The notes: generated by a model from the letters alone, not told the origin. 15,045 bases of DNA from DASVSE01 sp036399715 (GCA_036399715.1 DASWMO010000271.1:1-15045); one strand, 5' to 3'; shown: positions 1 through 9,322, numbered from the stretch's first letter. Program-made: numbers and translations.

Positions 1-216
1 GGGAGGCGATGAAGGGGGCGCCGCGGACACCTCCGTCAATAGGTGTTATTGCATCTTGCAGCCAACGCTCACGCAGTGGTCGGAGGGTCTTCGGGGCCGC
101 GACGGGGGCGGGATTATAGCGTATGCGAATGTCAATTCTCATTGGGCAGGCCCCCAGTTCTCTGGCTTCCGATAACCGGGAGTTATCGGAAGCGGACCTA
201 ACACAGCCGGGGTATC
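1..216. other. non-coding leader upstream of the HEPN-recombinase-STAND operon
   Basis: I see no convincing gene here. The only frames are short and antisense, or continue into the next gene. The stretch holds a weak inverted repeat (CAATA, 5-base gap, TATTG at 37-51) and a much stronger one at 165-193, listed separately. It is locally less GC-rich around 110-145 than the coding DNA, which would suit a promoter, but no canonical -35/-10 pair or Bacteroidota-type -33/-7 pair can be called with confidence. Any promoter for the plus-strand operon should lie here, because the next three genes follow almost without gaps. Confidence 0.5.
165..193. repeat. perfect 12-bp inverted repeat; candidate tyrosine-recombinase core site or operator
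   Basis: The left arm is GCTTCCGATAAC (165-176) and the right arm is GTTATCGGAAGC (182-193), exact reverse complements around CGGGA. Read with 11-bp arms, it is 11 + 7 + 11, with inner ends ATAA and TTAT around the spacer. That is the geometry of simple tyrosine-recombinase sites, and the ATAA/TTAT inner ends also occur in dif-type Xer sites. A tyrosine recombinase is encoded about 1.5 kb downstream in the same direction. There is no T-run after it, so it is not a good terminator. An operator is the main alternative. I found no second copy in the window by eye. Confidence 0.5.
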
Positions 217-270
217 TTGATTTTGTTGATGGCCGCGAGGAGTTGGTTCATTTGCAATAACGGTAGCATC

Positions 271-1731
271 ATGGAATCTGACCCTCTCCCAATTGATCGC
301 ATCCTCGACGCCCCGTACCCGGCCGTCGCATCCCTCGTTCTTGATGTCGAGATCAATGTGCCCGGTCTCCGTGCGACGACCGGCAGGCTCGACCTGGACA
401 TGCTCCGGACGCCGCCAGCCATTGTGACTGGAAACGGCGGCTGGGAGGATGCAAAGGTTGCGATTCAGGCGAGTCAGTCAACGGTCCCAGGGCGCTTAAT
501 CGAGGAGGATGAATTGGGGAATGTCCGGGGTGCCCGTTCTGAAAGCCCTGAGGTGCTGACGCTGTGCGGCTGCCTATGCGGATCGACCACCTTCGGAAGT
601 CAGGGCATGCGGGCTGAGATCCAGTTTCAGACTGTGGACTTGGGCAGCGTGCCCGTCGATACGCCCGTCGTCGCGGCGTACGTGCTCCGAGGGTTTACGC
701 TCGACATGTGGCCGGTGTACCGAGCGCTGGGAGACCGTGGCCGTCGGGAGATCTTGAACACGGCGGTGCTGGGCGAGCCCGTCGTGATTCGACAAATCGA
801 CGGGGACTATGCCCGGTTGATCTTCCTCGAGCAGCGCACCTACGAGGGCCGACCCGCGAGCGAGCTCGCCGCATTGTGGCAGTGGCTCTCGTTCGTCGTC
901 GGGCGGCCCGTTCAGGTCGTCCAAGAAGAAGCGTTTGCGCCTATGGGGAATTTGGTATTCAGCCGTACGTACCCGGTCCAGACCCACCCATTGCAACGCG
1001 CTATGCCGCCGGTCCCACTCTCTCCCGTCCAGGACCGGGGAACCGAAACGATTTGGCAGTTGGACGAGATCATCCAGAACGGATATCCGAGCTTTCGTTC
1101 GTGGTGCCGGCTGATCTTCCTCTTAGAGGCGGTGCACCATCTACACTCGGGCGTCCGGGCCCATCTCGAGAGCCGGTTCGCGATGTACGCGATTGCGTTC
1201 GAGACTCTCGCCTCGTCGTTTGCTAGGCACCAAGGCGGCAACGTCCAGGCTACGGCCCACTACTTCGACCGGCCAACGTTCAAGCGCGTCATCAAGGCTG
1301 CTCGGAAAGCGTTTAAGGCTGCGTTCAACGAACACGCCGATACCCTGGCAGACCCCGACGGAACGCTCAAGACAATGGAGGGAAAACTTCTCGCAATCAA
1401 TGAGCGGGCGATGCAAGACCGCTTTCGAACTCTCCTCACATCGCTTCGTCTGGTTCCGTCGACGGCCGAGCTTCGCGTGCTCGCTCGGCGCAATACGGCC
1501 ATCCACGAGGGGGTCCTCGGCCGCGACCGCGACGCGCTCGACGTTCAATCCATCGTCGATGCGGAGAACACGCTTCTGACCCTCCTCCACAAGATCGTCC
1601 TTCGCCTCGTGGGTTACGAGGGGCCCATCGTCGACTACGGCAGCGACGGGTACCCAACGATAGAATTGTCGGACGCGATGTCGCTGCCGGTGGATCTACC
1701 CGAAGAAGCCAACGACGAATGCGATGAGTGA
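271..1731 (+). CDS. HEPN-domain protein, probable RNase of a defence operon (ApeA-like architecture)
   Basis: Soluble protein of about 486 residues from the ATG at 271. Earlier in-frame starts exist at 229 (ATG) and 217 (TTG), none with a clear ribosome site; 271 is preferred because the extra N-terminal residues look unstructured. The C-terminal third is helical and carries RRNTAIHEG near residues 406-414, an R-x4-H motif (R407, H412) typical of HEPN ribonucleases. The larger N-terminal half is beta-rich (VASLVLDVEINVPG, then LIFLEQRTYEG) with no motif I recognise. A big N-terminal domain ahead of a C-terminal HEPN domain recalls the anti-phage protein ApeA, but that is an architectural analogy. 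By family it would cleave RNA when triggered, causing abortive infection. Its stop overlaps the recombinase start by 8 bp, indicating translational coupling. Confidence 0.62.
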   Translation: MESDPLPIDRILDAPYPAVASLVLDVEINVPGLRATTGRLDLDMLRTPPAIVTGNGGWEDAKVAIQASQSTVPGRLIEEDELGNVRGARSESPEVLTLCGCLCGSTTFGSQGMRAEIQFQTVDLGSVPVDTPVVAAYVLRGFTLDMWPVYRALGDRGRREILNTAVLGEPVVIRQIDGDYARLIFLEQRTYEGRPASELAALWQWLSFVVGRPVQVVQEEAFAPMGNLVFSRTYPVQTHPLQRAMPPVPLSPVQDRGTETIWQLDEIIQNGYPSFRSWCRLIFLLEAVHHLHSGVRAHLESRFAMYAIAFETLASSFARHQGGNVQATAHYFDRPTFKRVIKAARKAFKAAFNEHADTLADPDGTLKTMEGKLLAINERAMQDRFRTLLTSLRLVPSTAELRVLARRNTAIHEGVLGRDRDALDVQSIVDAENTLLTLLHKIVLRLVGYEGPIVDYGSDGYPTIELSDAMSLPVDLPEEANDECDE

Positions 1732-2821
1732 GAGAGGCGACCTCTTGCGGATCGGTCGCGGCGCGACTTTGCCTGTGGCCTTGGCGGCCGACGCCGAGGC
1801 CGCGCGGCGGTTCGCCCAGGCGGCGCGCTCCGACGCGACGCTGCGGGCGTACCGTTCCGACTGGTCCGACTTCGAGACGTGGTGTATAAGCCGCGCGCTG
1901 CCTCCAATGCCGGCGAGCGCCGAAACGGTCTCCTTGTATATAGCGAGCCGCGCGGAAGCTGGGCCTGCCGACGATCGCGGTCGCCCGACGACACCTCTCA
2001 AGGTTGCCACATTGCGTCGGCGCCTGGCTGCGATCAGCCAGGCGCACAAGCTGGCCGGCGTCGAGAGCCCAGCGCTTCGCTCCCGCGAGCCGCTGCACTC
2101 GGTCTGGGGTGGCGTGCTGCGCGCGCTCGGCACAGCACCGCGCAAGGTGGCGCCGGCGCTTGCGGCCGATGTCGTCGCGATGGCCCAGGTGTGCGACGGC
2201 GCGGTCCAGTCCGCCATGGCTGGAGACAACGATGCGCCACCCGGCATGGCTCTCAGGGCGCGCCGTGACAAGGCGCTCCTCTTGCTCGGCTTCGCAGCCG
2301 CGCTTCGGCGCAGCGAGCTTGCAGCCGTCCGCGCCGAGCACGTCTCCTATACACCCGAGGGGCTCCGGCTGCTCATCCCGCGCTCGAAAAGCGACCAGCA
2401 AGGCGCAGGGCAGGTCGTGGGCGTGGCCTACGGCGACCGTGCCGCGACGTGCCCCGTGCGCGCGGTGCGGTCGTACCTCGGCGCGGCTGGGACTGCACTC
2501 GCGGAGCAGGGTCGGCCCTCCCCTCTCTCCGGCCCAGTCTTCCGCGTGGTCGACCGGTGGGGGCGCCTCGGGAGCCGTGCGCTCACGGGACGGAGTGTGG
2601 CCGACGTCGTGAAGCGCTACGCCCTCCTCGCCGGCCTTGACCCGAAGCTCTACGCCGGGCACTCGCTGAGGGCGGGGTTTGCCACAACCGCCGCGCGCGC
2701 CGGTAAGCCCGACCGTGCTATTCAGAAGCAGACGCGGCACAAGAGTGCGGCTATGCTCGCCGAGTATGTCCGCGAAGGACGCCTCTTCGACGACAACGCC
2801 TCTGAAGGCATTGGACTGTAG
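1724..2821 (+). CDS. tyrosine recombinase (phage integrase / Xer-like family)
   Basis: Complete 365-residue site-specific recombinase. Residues about 30-135 form the SAM-like DNA-binding domain (TLRAYRSDWSDFETWC, then TLRRRLAAISQAHKLAG). The catalytic domain runs from about 175 and keeps every key residue: R195 in AAALRRSELAAVR, K222 on the beta hairpin (RSKSDQQ), H313 and R316 in AGHSLRAGFATTAARAGKP, H339 in QKQTRHKSAAMLAEYVR, and the nucleophile Y348. It should therefore be active in strand exchange through a 3'-phosphotyrosine link. It begins inside the end of the HEPN gene (8-bp overlap) and stops 6 bp before the giant STAND gene, so it sits in the middle of an operon rather than at an island edge. 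The inverted repeat at 165-193 is a candidate substrate, by inference only. Whether it mobilises the module, resolves plasmid multimers or flips DNA cannot be told from this window. Confidence 0.93.
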   Translation: MSERGDLLRIGRGATLPVALAADAEAARRFAQAARSDATLRAYRSDWSDFETWCISRALPPMPASAETVSLYIASRAEAGPADDRGRPTTPLKVATLRRRLAAISQAHKLAGVESPALRSREPLHSVWGGVLRALGTAPRKVAPALAADVVAMAQVCDGAVQSAMAGDNDAPPGMALRARRDKALLLLGFAAALRRSELAAVRAEHVSYTPEGLRLLIPRSKSDQQGAGQVVGVAYGDRAATCPVRAVRSYLGAAGTALAEQGRPSPLSGPVFRVVDRWGRLGSRALTGRSVADVVKRYALLAGLDPKLYAGHSLRAGFATTAARAGKPDRAIQKQTRHKSAAMLAEYVREGRLFDDNASEGIGL

Positions 2822-2827
2822 CTATCT

Positions 2828-5800
2828 ATGGGAGCGAGGGAATCAAATGCTGGAGACGAGTTCCACCTTCTGTGGGCAGCGCGCCGAGCGGCTGCCCTGC
2901 TCGACACATCCGCAACGCTGACGAAGCTGTACGTTGAGAAGCTCTCGGACGAAGACGACCTGAGTGGTGACGACCGACTGCTTACAGCGGACGTCACGGA
3001 ATACTACGGCGGTGACGCGATGGATGAGGCCTACCGGATCGACGTCATCCAACTGAAGTACTCGACCCGAGCTCCAGGGCGCGCGTGGACAGCCGCACGC
3101 CTCGCCGAAGGGGCAAATCTGGGGAAGCGTGGGCGAAACAAGTCGTTGGTGCACAGACTGAGCGACGCCGTGGACTTTGCGATCGAGAAGATCGGAATGG
3201 ACGCGACCCTCGAGAGGCTTCGTGTTCGCCTCGTAAGCAACCAGCCGGCGGACAAGAGCCTCGCTCGGGCGGTCGGCGCTGCTGCGGCGCTAAAGGCAAG
3301 GACGATGGCCGCCGTGCTCAAAGGGCTCGAACGCGACGAGGCGGCACTGATCGGCTCGCTGTATAAGGCGTCGGAACAGAAGAGCCTCGTCTTTGCGGCG
3401 TTCCTTCGGTGCCTGGACCTTACTGAGTGCGGGGAGGTGCCCCGCGTCACACTCCGTGGTCGGCTGGTGCAGGCGCTCTCGTCCTATGCCCCAGCCAATC
3501 CGATGCGAGCGGCGGACGCCCTCGTCCAGCTCGTGCACTCCGAAGTGCTTCCGGAGGGCGAGCGTTCAGACGGGATCGACCGGGAGCGCGTGCTGGCTGT
3601 TCTCGGAGCGTCATCCCTAGACGTTCTGTTCCCGGCACCTGCCCAGTTCGACGACGTAAAGTGGCCGATAGAGACAGATGACGTCCGCCGCGTCGTGGAG
3701 GCCGTTGTCTGTGCACCGTCACGGACCGTAGTGATTCACGGCGATGCCGGCGTTGGAAAGACGACGACGGGGCTTCTCATGGACGAGCACCTTCCAGAGG
3801 GATCCGTCCTTGTCCCGTACGACTGTTTCGGAGGTGGGGACTACCTCAACGCTGGCGCCCAGCGTCACACGGTTCGCCGAGGGCTGCGGCAGCTTATCAA
3901 CGAGCTCGCCGTTAGGTGCGGGACCCCGTACCTCGTCGTCGACGAAATGAAGCTGCCTGACCTCGAGCGCCATTTCGTGGGAGTGCTAAGCGAGGCCGCG
4001 GCGGCGGTGTCGGAGCGTGGTGGGCTGCTTGTCCTGCTGATCGACGCGGCAGACAACGCGGCGTATGCAGGAGGCATCAACGGTGACTGCGTCGTACCGC
4101 GCCTGTGGGCCGTCGCCGTGCCGGAGGCTGCCCGGCTCGTGATGAGCGCGCGCACGCACCGGCTCCACCTTATCGCGCCGCCAGAGGGTGCGGCGCGCGT
4201 CTTGCTGACAGGGTTCGACGCCGATGCGTCAGCGGAGCACTTACGCCGGGAGTATCCGGATGCGGACGACGAGGCGGCAGCCCTCTTCCACTCAGAGACC
4301 CAAGGCAATCCTCGTGTTCAAGGCTACGTGCTCGACGCCGGGGGCAGCCTCGACGACGCATTAGCCGGGGCAGGCCGAACTCCGACTGACCTGTTCGAGG
4401 AGATCTACAAGGCAGCTGTCGCGCAGGCGAAAGACCCGGCGTACGCGCTCAACCACGCCGCAGCCTTGCTCGCGCTCGTTCGTCCGGGCGGGACCGACGT
4501 GCTTGCGGAGGTGGAGAATCTGACGCAGGACGAGGCCGATGCGTTTTGCCGGGGCCTGGTGCCCGGCGTACGGGTCGAGGCCGGTGGTGACGACGTCCGA
4601 GTTGCCTTCAAAGACGAGGATTTCGAGCGGTACCTGGTCGAGCGCGTGGGCGTGGACCGGACGACGGCCGCACACGACCGGTTTGCGACGTGGTGCCTTG
4701 TACACGAGGCGCAGGACCCGTACGCAGCGCGCGCCGTCGGCGACCATCTCTCTGCCGCGGGACGGTTGGGCGAGTTAGTGGCGCTCGTGCTGAATGACGG
4801 CATCCCCACCGCGATCAGCGACGACGTGGCTCGTCTCGAGGTGCGGCAGCGTCGCGCCCTGCTCGCGCTCCGCGCCGCTCCGTCGCAGGAGGACGGAGTA
4901 CGGGTGGCGCTGCTGCTTGCCGAGATGGCGCGCGAGCAAGGTGGCTTTGCCGGCGTGGTCCGGCAGGCTCCGGGGCTGGCTCTTCGGTACGCCGACCCTG
5001 GAGCTGTTGGCCGTCTCTTTCTACGGGCCGATCGGGACCGCGAGTGGTTGGGGCCTGCCCATTTCCATGCGGCCGCGGTGCTCTCGGCTGACCCGGAGGC
5101 TCGGTCCGCGGCACGTCGCCACCTCCTGGCGGGGCAGGCATGGGTTCAAGAGTGGATGCGCGAGGGGCGAGAGCGCGGCTGGCAACTCGAGACGGGCGAC
5201 ATCGTGCACGAGGCCATCGCGGCGTTTCGCCTTGGCGGAATGGAGGAGGCCGTTGCTCAGGGATCGCGCTGGAGCCCACGGCGGCTTCGACTGGACCAGG
5301 CCTACGGTGTCGGTCTTGCCATAAGTGTACCGGGTGAGACTGTGTTCGACGCCATGCCAGAGCGCCTTGGCGCTCTGGGTTGCGCTGCTGCGATTGCCGG
5401 GGCGTGGGCGGCTGGAAGCGTATTCGAGGCCGGCGCCGTCCTTCACGCGGGCGAGGCACTTGCAGAGGCAAACAGGAACGGCCGACATCGCGGGTCGTGG
5501 AGCGGCGAGTGGGCAGTTGACTTTGCCGAGGTCCTCGCCCGCTCTGGAGCTTTGCCAGAACTCGTCCGCGGCGTCCTAGAGGCGTTCGGTCCCATCAGCG
5601 ACGGCTATTACGATGCGTACAGCGGGCAAGGAGCGCTGTCGCTGCGCCAGGCGGCCCTCTGTGCTGCGCTGGACGGGCGGCCGCTGGCTCTATCCGACGT
5701 CTTACCCGAGTCGCTCCGTTCGCTCGCTGCGCTCCGCGGGACAGGACCAAACGGATCGTGGCCCCCAAACGCCGAGAGCGGTGAAGAGGAGCAAACGAGC

Positions 5801-8800
5801 GAAGAGGAGCGGGAGGCCGAAACCCGGCGCCGAGAAGCCGTCGACGACTGGTGGAAGCGCGTGGGACCCCTGCTCAAGATCGCCGAGGTCCGGGCTGAGG
5901 CTCTTATCAGCGCCATCGACGCTGGTAGCGTCCGGAGCCAGCTAGAGGACGCGCTGGCCGAATGGGGGCGCCGAGAGCGTCCCTATTCGCGCAGGTACGA
6001 CGGGCGATGGAGAGACTGGCTCGAGATGGCCGTCGACGCCGCGGGATTCGCCGGAGCTGATCCGGAGGCAGTCCGCTGGTTGGACGCGAAGGTCGAAGCG
6101 GCATCCGAGGTTGAGCCTGGCGCGGCGTGGCTGTCGATGGCTGAGCGCGCATCGCGCGTTGCCTCGTTCGCAACGACCGTTCTCGACTGGGTGGGGCTCG
6201 CCGTGCGGTGGCGGCTTGCCAACGTCGCACCCGTGGTGGACCGGCGCGACCTCTTGCTCCAAGCAGCTCAGATCGCCCTCCCGTTCGACGAGGATTACGG
6301 CCGGGACCTGTACTTACAGGCCTTGGAGGTGGCATCGGAGTTGGACGATCAGGGGGCAGTCCTCCTCGCCTCGCACGCGCGCCTGGTGGCGTCGACGGCC
6401 AGCACCTTCGGCACCGCGGAGGCACGAGCCCTTGCGGTCCGGCTCCCCGAAAGCCTAGACGCGCTCGCCCCCCGAGTGTCCGAATCGAGTTCCCTCCCCT
6501 ACGTCGAGACGGTGTGGGCGTCGCTGGCGCTGAGCCTGGAGCGCGGCTTCGAGGTGTGGGCACGGTGGAGCGACGACCGCTCGACGCATCTGAGCACCCC
6601 CCTACCCCAAGCCGTCCGCCTGGTCGAGGCCGGCGGGCTAGAGCCCGAGGAGACGCTCGCTCTCCTGTGTGCGACCGACACGCTGACATCGGAGACGGCG
6701 ACGGCAGTGCTGGACAGGTTCGGCCCGAGAGGTGAGGAGCGGCAACGACGAGCGTTCACCCGCATCGCAGACGTCGTTCTGCGCGATGAGCCCCGCGGAG
6801 TTCGCGCTCAGATGGCCCGTACCCTAACAGCTTGGGCGGAGGGGATGGGTGTGGAGGAGGATCGCGTCCGACTCTGCCGCGTCGCAGACTTCAGAGACGC
6901 GCCCACGTCAGGCGAGTCGCCGCGACGCGAGAACGACGTATTGGGGCGATCGTGGACTCCCGATCCAGAAGATGTCGCGGCCGTCGAGAACGCAGCCTCC
7001 GCCGCGGAGACAGAGGCCCGTGCAGGGACGTTCAAAACGCTTGGTGAGCGGTGGGATGCGGCGACCAATGGGCCGGCTGGCATAGCGACGAGCGCGTTCG
7101 TCGCCCGCGTGGCTGGCAGAGTCCGTCCGTCCGACCGAGTCCGCTTTCTGACGGCTCTGGTGACCGGGACGTCGTCAAAGCGGCTCGCGAGGTACCGTGC
7201 CGAAGAGACGGTTGCTGCCGTGCGGTCTCAGATTGCGGCCTGGAGCGACTCACGCGCCGTGCGAGACGCCGAGCCACATCTTGCCCGTGAGCTTGTAGCG
7301 CGTCACCTTTCGGGGCTGATAGGATACTGGGCACAGCCGCGCCGCGCGATGGACGAGGTGCTTGCGATGCTTCCGGCCGACCAGCGCGCGGCGGCCGTTT
7401 TGAGCGCGCTGCCCGTCCACCTTGTGGACCTGTCCGTATATGACCTGTACGCGTCGTTCGAGGTGTTGATGAAGCTTCTCCCGAACGACGCGCGAGGGCG
7501 CGTACTGTCCTGGTCGCTGTCCCGCCGGGAGCGTGCGACCCGCGAGGGCGGCGAGTTGCACGAGCGAGACGAGACCCCGGAGCCATCCCCGGAGGCCGCC
7601 CTTGCTACCTTTTTCTGGTCGCTGTTCGGCGACCGGGACCGGCGCGTCCGGTGGCGCACGCTCCACGCGGCCCGGCCGATGCTCACGGATCTGCCGTTAG
7701 ACCGCGCACAGCGTCTTCTGGGATTCTTGCTCGACCGCATCGAGGACGAGAACAGCGGGGACCGTCTCAGGAGCAGTGGCAGGCTGTTCCACTGGCACTC
7801 GGCGCGTGTGAGCGTGCTCCAACTAGCGCTGCGGCTGTCCTACGGCGCGCCAGCAGTCCTGGAGCCGTTTGCGGAGCGTCTCGTTGCGGTTGCTGAGGAC
7901 CGCGACCTCCCCCACGTGGTCGCGCGCGAGTTGGCGCGCCGAGCCGTACTGCGCCTCGCCGAGATGGGCCACGGTGAGATCTCAGAAGACACTGCCGAGC
8001 GGCTGCTCGTCACGAACCAGCCCGTCGCCTGCCAGATTGAGAGCTCCGGCCGCTCGGGTCGTGATCCGTACCACAGCGGGTGGCGGAGCGACCAAAAGGA
8101 CGACCCGTTCGGGTTCGACATGCTAGACGCGGTGCCGTACTGGTACGAGCGGCTCGAGGAGCGGTTGGTCGTAGAGCCAGGGACCGTGCTAGACCGAGCG
8201 AGGCGGTGGGTAATCGACCGCTGGGGGTACCGCAAAAGCATGTGGTGGGGCGAGATCAGTGACTATGATGACCGAGATGAGTCGCGCGTGTATAAAGGGT
8301 CGATTCCGGCCGTCGAAGGCGCCCGCGCATACGCGGAGTTCCACGCGATGATGTGCGCAGCCGGGGAACTTCTCGACGAGGGAGCAGAAGTAGTCCGCTC
8401 ACGGTATGGCGACGACGCGAGGGATCCGTGGGCAGAGTGGATCGACGCGTACTTGCCCATCCGAGACGACGTGTGGGCCTCCGAGCTCCTGTCCGAGACT
8501 CCCCTCGATCCCGAGCTATGGGACGCGAAGGAACCGCTCGAGACGTGGCTGAACGCACCTGATCCGGGGGCCTTCGACGCGGCTCTCGGGCTTCCTAGTG
8601 GGTGGGCTGGAGAGGCCGTGCCGGAGGAGCTTGTTGTACGGTCGTACGTGAACACGGTCGCGAACGACCGGAACGGAGACGTGACCGTTGGCAGTTCGCT
8701 CGTCACGCCGGACACTGCGGATGCGCTCGTGCGCGCCCTGCTGGACGTTGACAACCACGACTGGGCACTCCCGGACGACGACTCGCAGGAAAGCGAGTAC

Positions 8801-9322
8801 GGCGCGATGCACGAGCTACGTGGGGGACGCTACGATTTAACGGGATGGGTGTCCTGGACGGAGCGCGAGCGCGAGGGCTTGGACGACCACGACCCGCTCC
8901 GTCGTGGAGCGAGCTACCTGCTCGGATCTCCCGGTCCCCGGATGACAGGCGCTTTGGGACTGACGGGTGGCCCGCACCGGTGGACCGACATGAGCGGACG
9001 CTATGCGTTTGCGTTCGAGCGCTGGAGCGATGCGCCGCAGAACCCGGACGCAAGTTCTTTACTGTACACGGCTGGGTATCATCTTCGGGCCAACCGAGCT
9101 TCGCTACTGGACGCGCTCCGGTCGCTCGGCCGGGATCTCCTGTTGGAAGTCAGAATCCAGCGAAACGAAAGCTATGAGCGGAAACGCTACTCAGAAGGAC
9201 CAGAGCGTGCCTACGACCGCGGCCGGTCCCGACTCTACCTCCTCCGACGAGACGGACACCTTGTCCGCTGCGAGCCCGAGGCTGGCGCTTGGGCGCGAGA
9301 TCGTGCGGAGCCTGAGCGGTGA
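2828..9322 (+). CDS. giant Avs-like defence protein: Cap4/DUF4297-like nuclease + STAND NTPase + helical repeats
   Basis: A 2164-residue cytoplasmic protein. Residues 8-135 look like a Cap4/DUF4297 PD-(D/E)xK nuclease: an AGDEFHLLWAARRA entry helix, acidic residues near 37-44, and IDVIQLKYS (D72, Q75, K77). Residues about 275-520 are a STAND NTPase: Walker A GDAGVGKTT (305-313), Walker B LLVLLIDAADNA (400-411), an SARTHRL sensor-like arginine at 440-446, and GNP at 493-495. The YDCFGGGDY...RH segment after Walker A recalls Avs proteins. The remaining ~1500 residues are leucine/alanine-rich helical pairs resembling TPR or HEAT repeats, with a charged Glu/Arg segment near 985-1010 and a distinct C-terminal end (RLYLLRRDGHL). 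No membrane segment is seen. In known Avs proteins the repeat region binds phage terminase or portal protein, and assembly switches on the nuclease. I infer the same logic here; the ligand is unknown. It could also be a separate STAND-nuclease lineage. Confidence 0.85.
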   Translation: MGARESNAGDEFHLLWAARRAAALLDTSATLTKLYVEKLSDEDDLSGDDRLLTADVTEYYGGDAMDEAYRIDVIQLKYSTRAPGRAWTAARLAEGANLGKRGRNKSLVHRLSDAVDFAIEKIGMDATLERLRVRLVSNQPADKSLARAVGAAAALKARTMAAVLKGLERDEAALIGSLYKASEQKSLVFAAFLRCLDLTECGEVPRVTLRGRLVQALSSYAPANPMRAADALVQLVHSEVLPEGERSDGIDRERVLAVLGASSLDVLFPAPAQFDDVKWPIETDDVRRVVEAVVCAPSRTVVIHGDAGVGKTTTGLLMDEHLPEGSVLVPYDCFGGGDYLNAGAQRHTVRRGLRQLINELAVRCGTPYLVVDEMKLPDLERHFVGVLSEAAAAVSERGGLLVLLIDAADNAAYAGGINGDCVVPRLWAVAVPEAARLVMSARTHRLHLIAPPEGAARVLLTGFDADASAEHLRREYPDADDEAAALFHSETQGNPRVQGYVLDAGGSLDDALAGAGRTPTDLFEEIYKAAVAQAKDPAYALNHAAALLALVRPGGTDVLAEVENLTQDEADAFCRGLVPGVRVEAGGDDVRVAFKDEDFERYLVERVGVDRTTAAHDRFATWCLVHEAQDPYAARAVGDHLSAAGRLGELVALVLNDGIPTAISDDVARLEVRQRRALLALRAAPSQEDGVRVALLLAEMAREQGGFAGVVRQAPGLALRYADPGAVGRLFLRADRDREWLGPAHFHAAAVLSADPEARSAARRHLLAGQAWVQEWMREGRERGWQLETGDIVHEAIAAFRLGGMEEAVAQGSRWSPRRLRLDQAYGVGLAISVPGETVFDAMPERLGALGCAAAIAGAWAAGSVFEAGAVLHAGEALAEANRNGRHRGSWSGEWAVDFAEVLARSGALPELVRGVLEAFGPISDGYYDAYSGQGALSLRQAALCAALDGRPLALSDVLPESLRSLAALRGTGPNGSWPPNAESGEEEQTSEEEREAETRRREAVDDWWKRVGPLLKIAEVRAEALISAIDAGSVRSQLEDALAEWGRRERPYSRRYDGRWRDWLEMAVDAAGFAGADPEAVRWLDAKVEAASEVEPGAAWLSMAERASRVASFATTVLDWVGLAVRWRLANVAPVVDRRDLLLQAAQIALPFDEDYGRDLYLQALEVASELDDQGAVLLASHARLVASTASTFGTAEARALAVRLPESLDALAPRVSESSSLPYVETVWASLALSLERGFEVWARWSDDRSTHLSTPLPQAVRLVEAGGLEPEETLALLCATDTLTSETATAVLDRFGPRGEERQRRAFTRIADVVLRDEPRGVRAQMARTLTAWAEGMGVEEDRVRLCRVADFRDAPTSGESPRRENDVLGRSWTPDPEDVAAVENAASAAETEARAGTFKTLGERWDAATNGPAGIATSAFVARVAGRVRPSDRVRFLTALVTGTSSKRLARYRAEETVAAVRSQIAAWSDSRAVRDAEPHLARELVARHLSGLIGYWAQPRRAMDEVLAMLPADQRAAAVLSALPVHLVDLSVYDLYASFEVLMKLLPNDARGRVLSWSLSRRERATREGGELHERDETPEPSPEAALATFFWSLFGDRDRRVRWRTLHAARPMLTDLPLDRAQRLLGFLLDRIEDENSGDRLRSSGRLFHWHSARVSVLQLALRLSYGAPAVLEPFAERLVAVAEDRDLPHVVARELARRAVLRLAEMGHGEISEDTAERLLVTNQPVACQIESSGRSGRDPYHSGWRSDQKDDPFGFDMLDAVPYWYERLEERLVVEPGTVLDRARRWVIDRWGYRKSMWWGEISDYDDRDESRVYKGSIPAVEGARAYAEFHAMMCAAGELLDEGAEVVRSRYGDDARDPWAEWIDAYLPIRDDVWASELLSETPLDPELWDAKEPLETWLNAPDPGAFDAALGLPSGWAGEAVPEELVVRSYVNTVANDRNGDVTVGSSLVTPDTADALVRALLDVDNHDWALPDDDSQESEYGAMHELRGGRYDLTGWVSWTEREREGLDDHDPLRRGASYLLGSPGPRMTGALGLTGGPHRWTDMSGRYAFAFERWSDAPQNPDASSLLYTAGYHLRANRASLLDALRSLGRDLLLEVRIQRNESYERKRYSEGPERAYDRGRSRLYLLRRDGHLVRCEPEAGAWARDRAEPER

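Noticed and set aside
165..193. Integron attC site
   Set aside because: The inner ends do not fit the attC consensus (GTTRRRY and RYYYAAC), and there is no integron integrase signature; a simple Xer/phage-type core site fits better.
1436..2740. 434-residue open frame on the minus strand
   Set aside because: It is antisense to the HEPN and recombinase genes, rich in Arg, Gly and Pro with no domain, while the opposite strand has a complete catalytic recombinase. Long antisense frames are common in GC-rich DNA.
2828..3232. CBASS system, because of the Cap4-like nuclease domain
   Set aside because: No CD-NTase gene is present and no SAVED ligand-binding domain is visible. The nuclease domain is fused to a STAND NTPase with long repeats, which points to Avs-type architecture.
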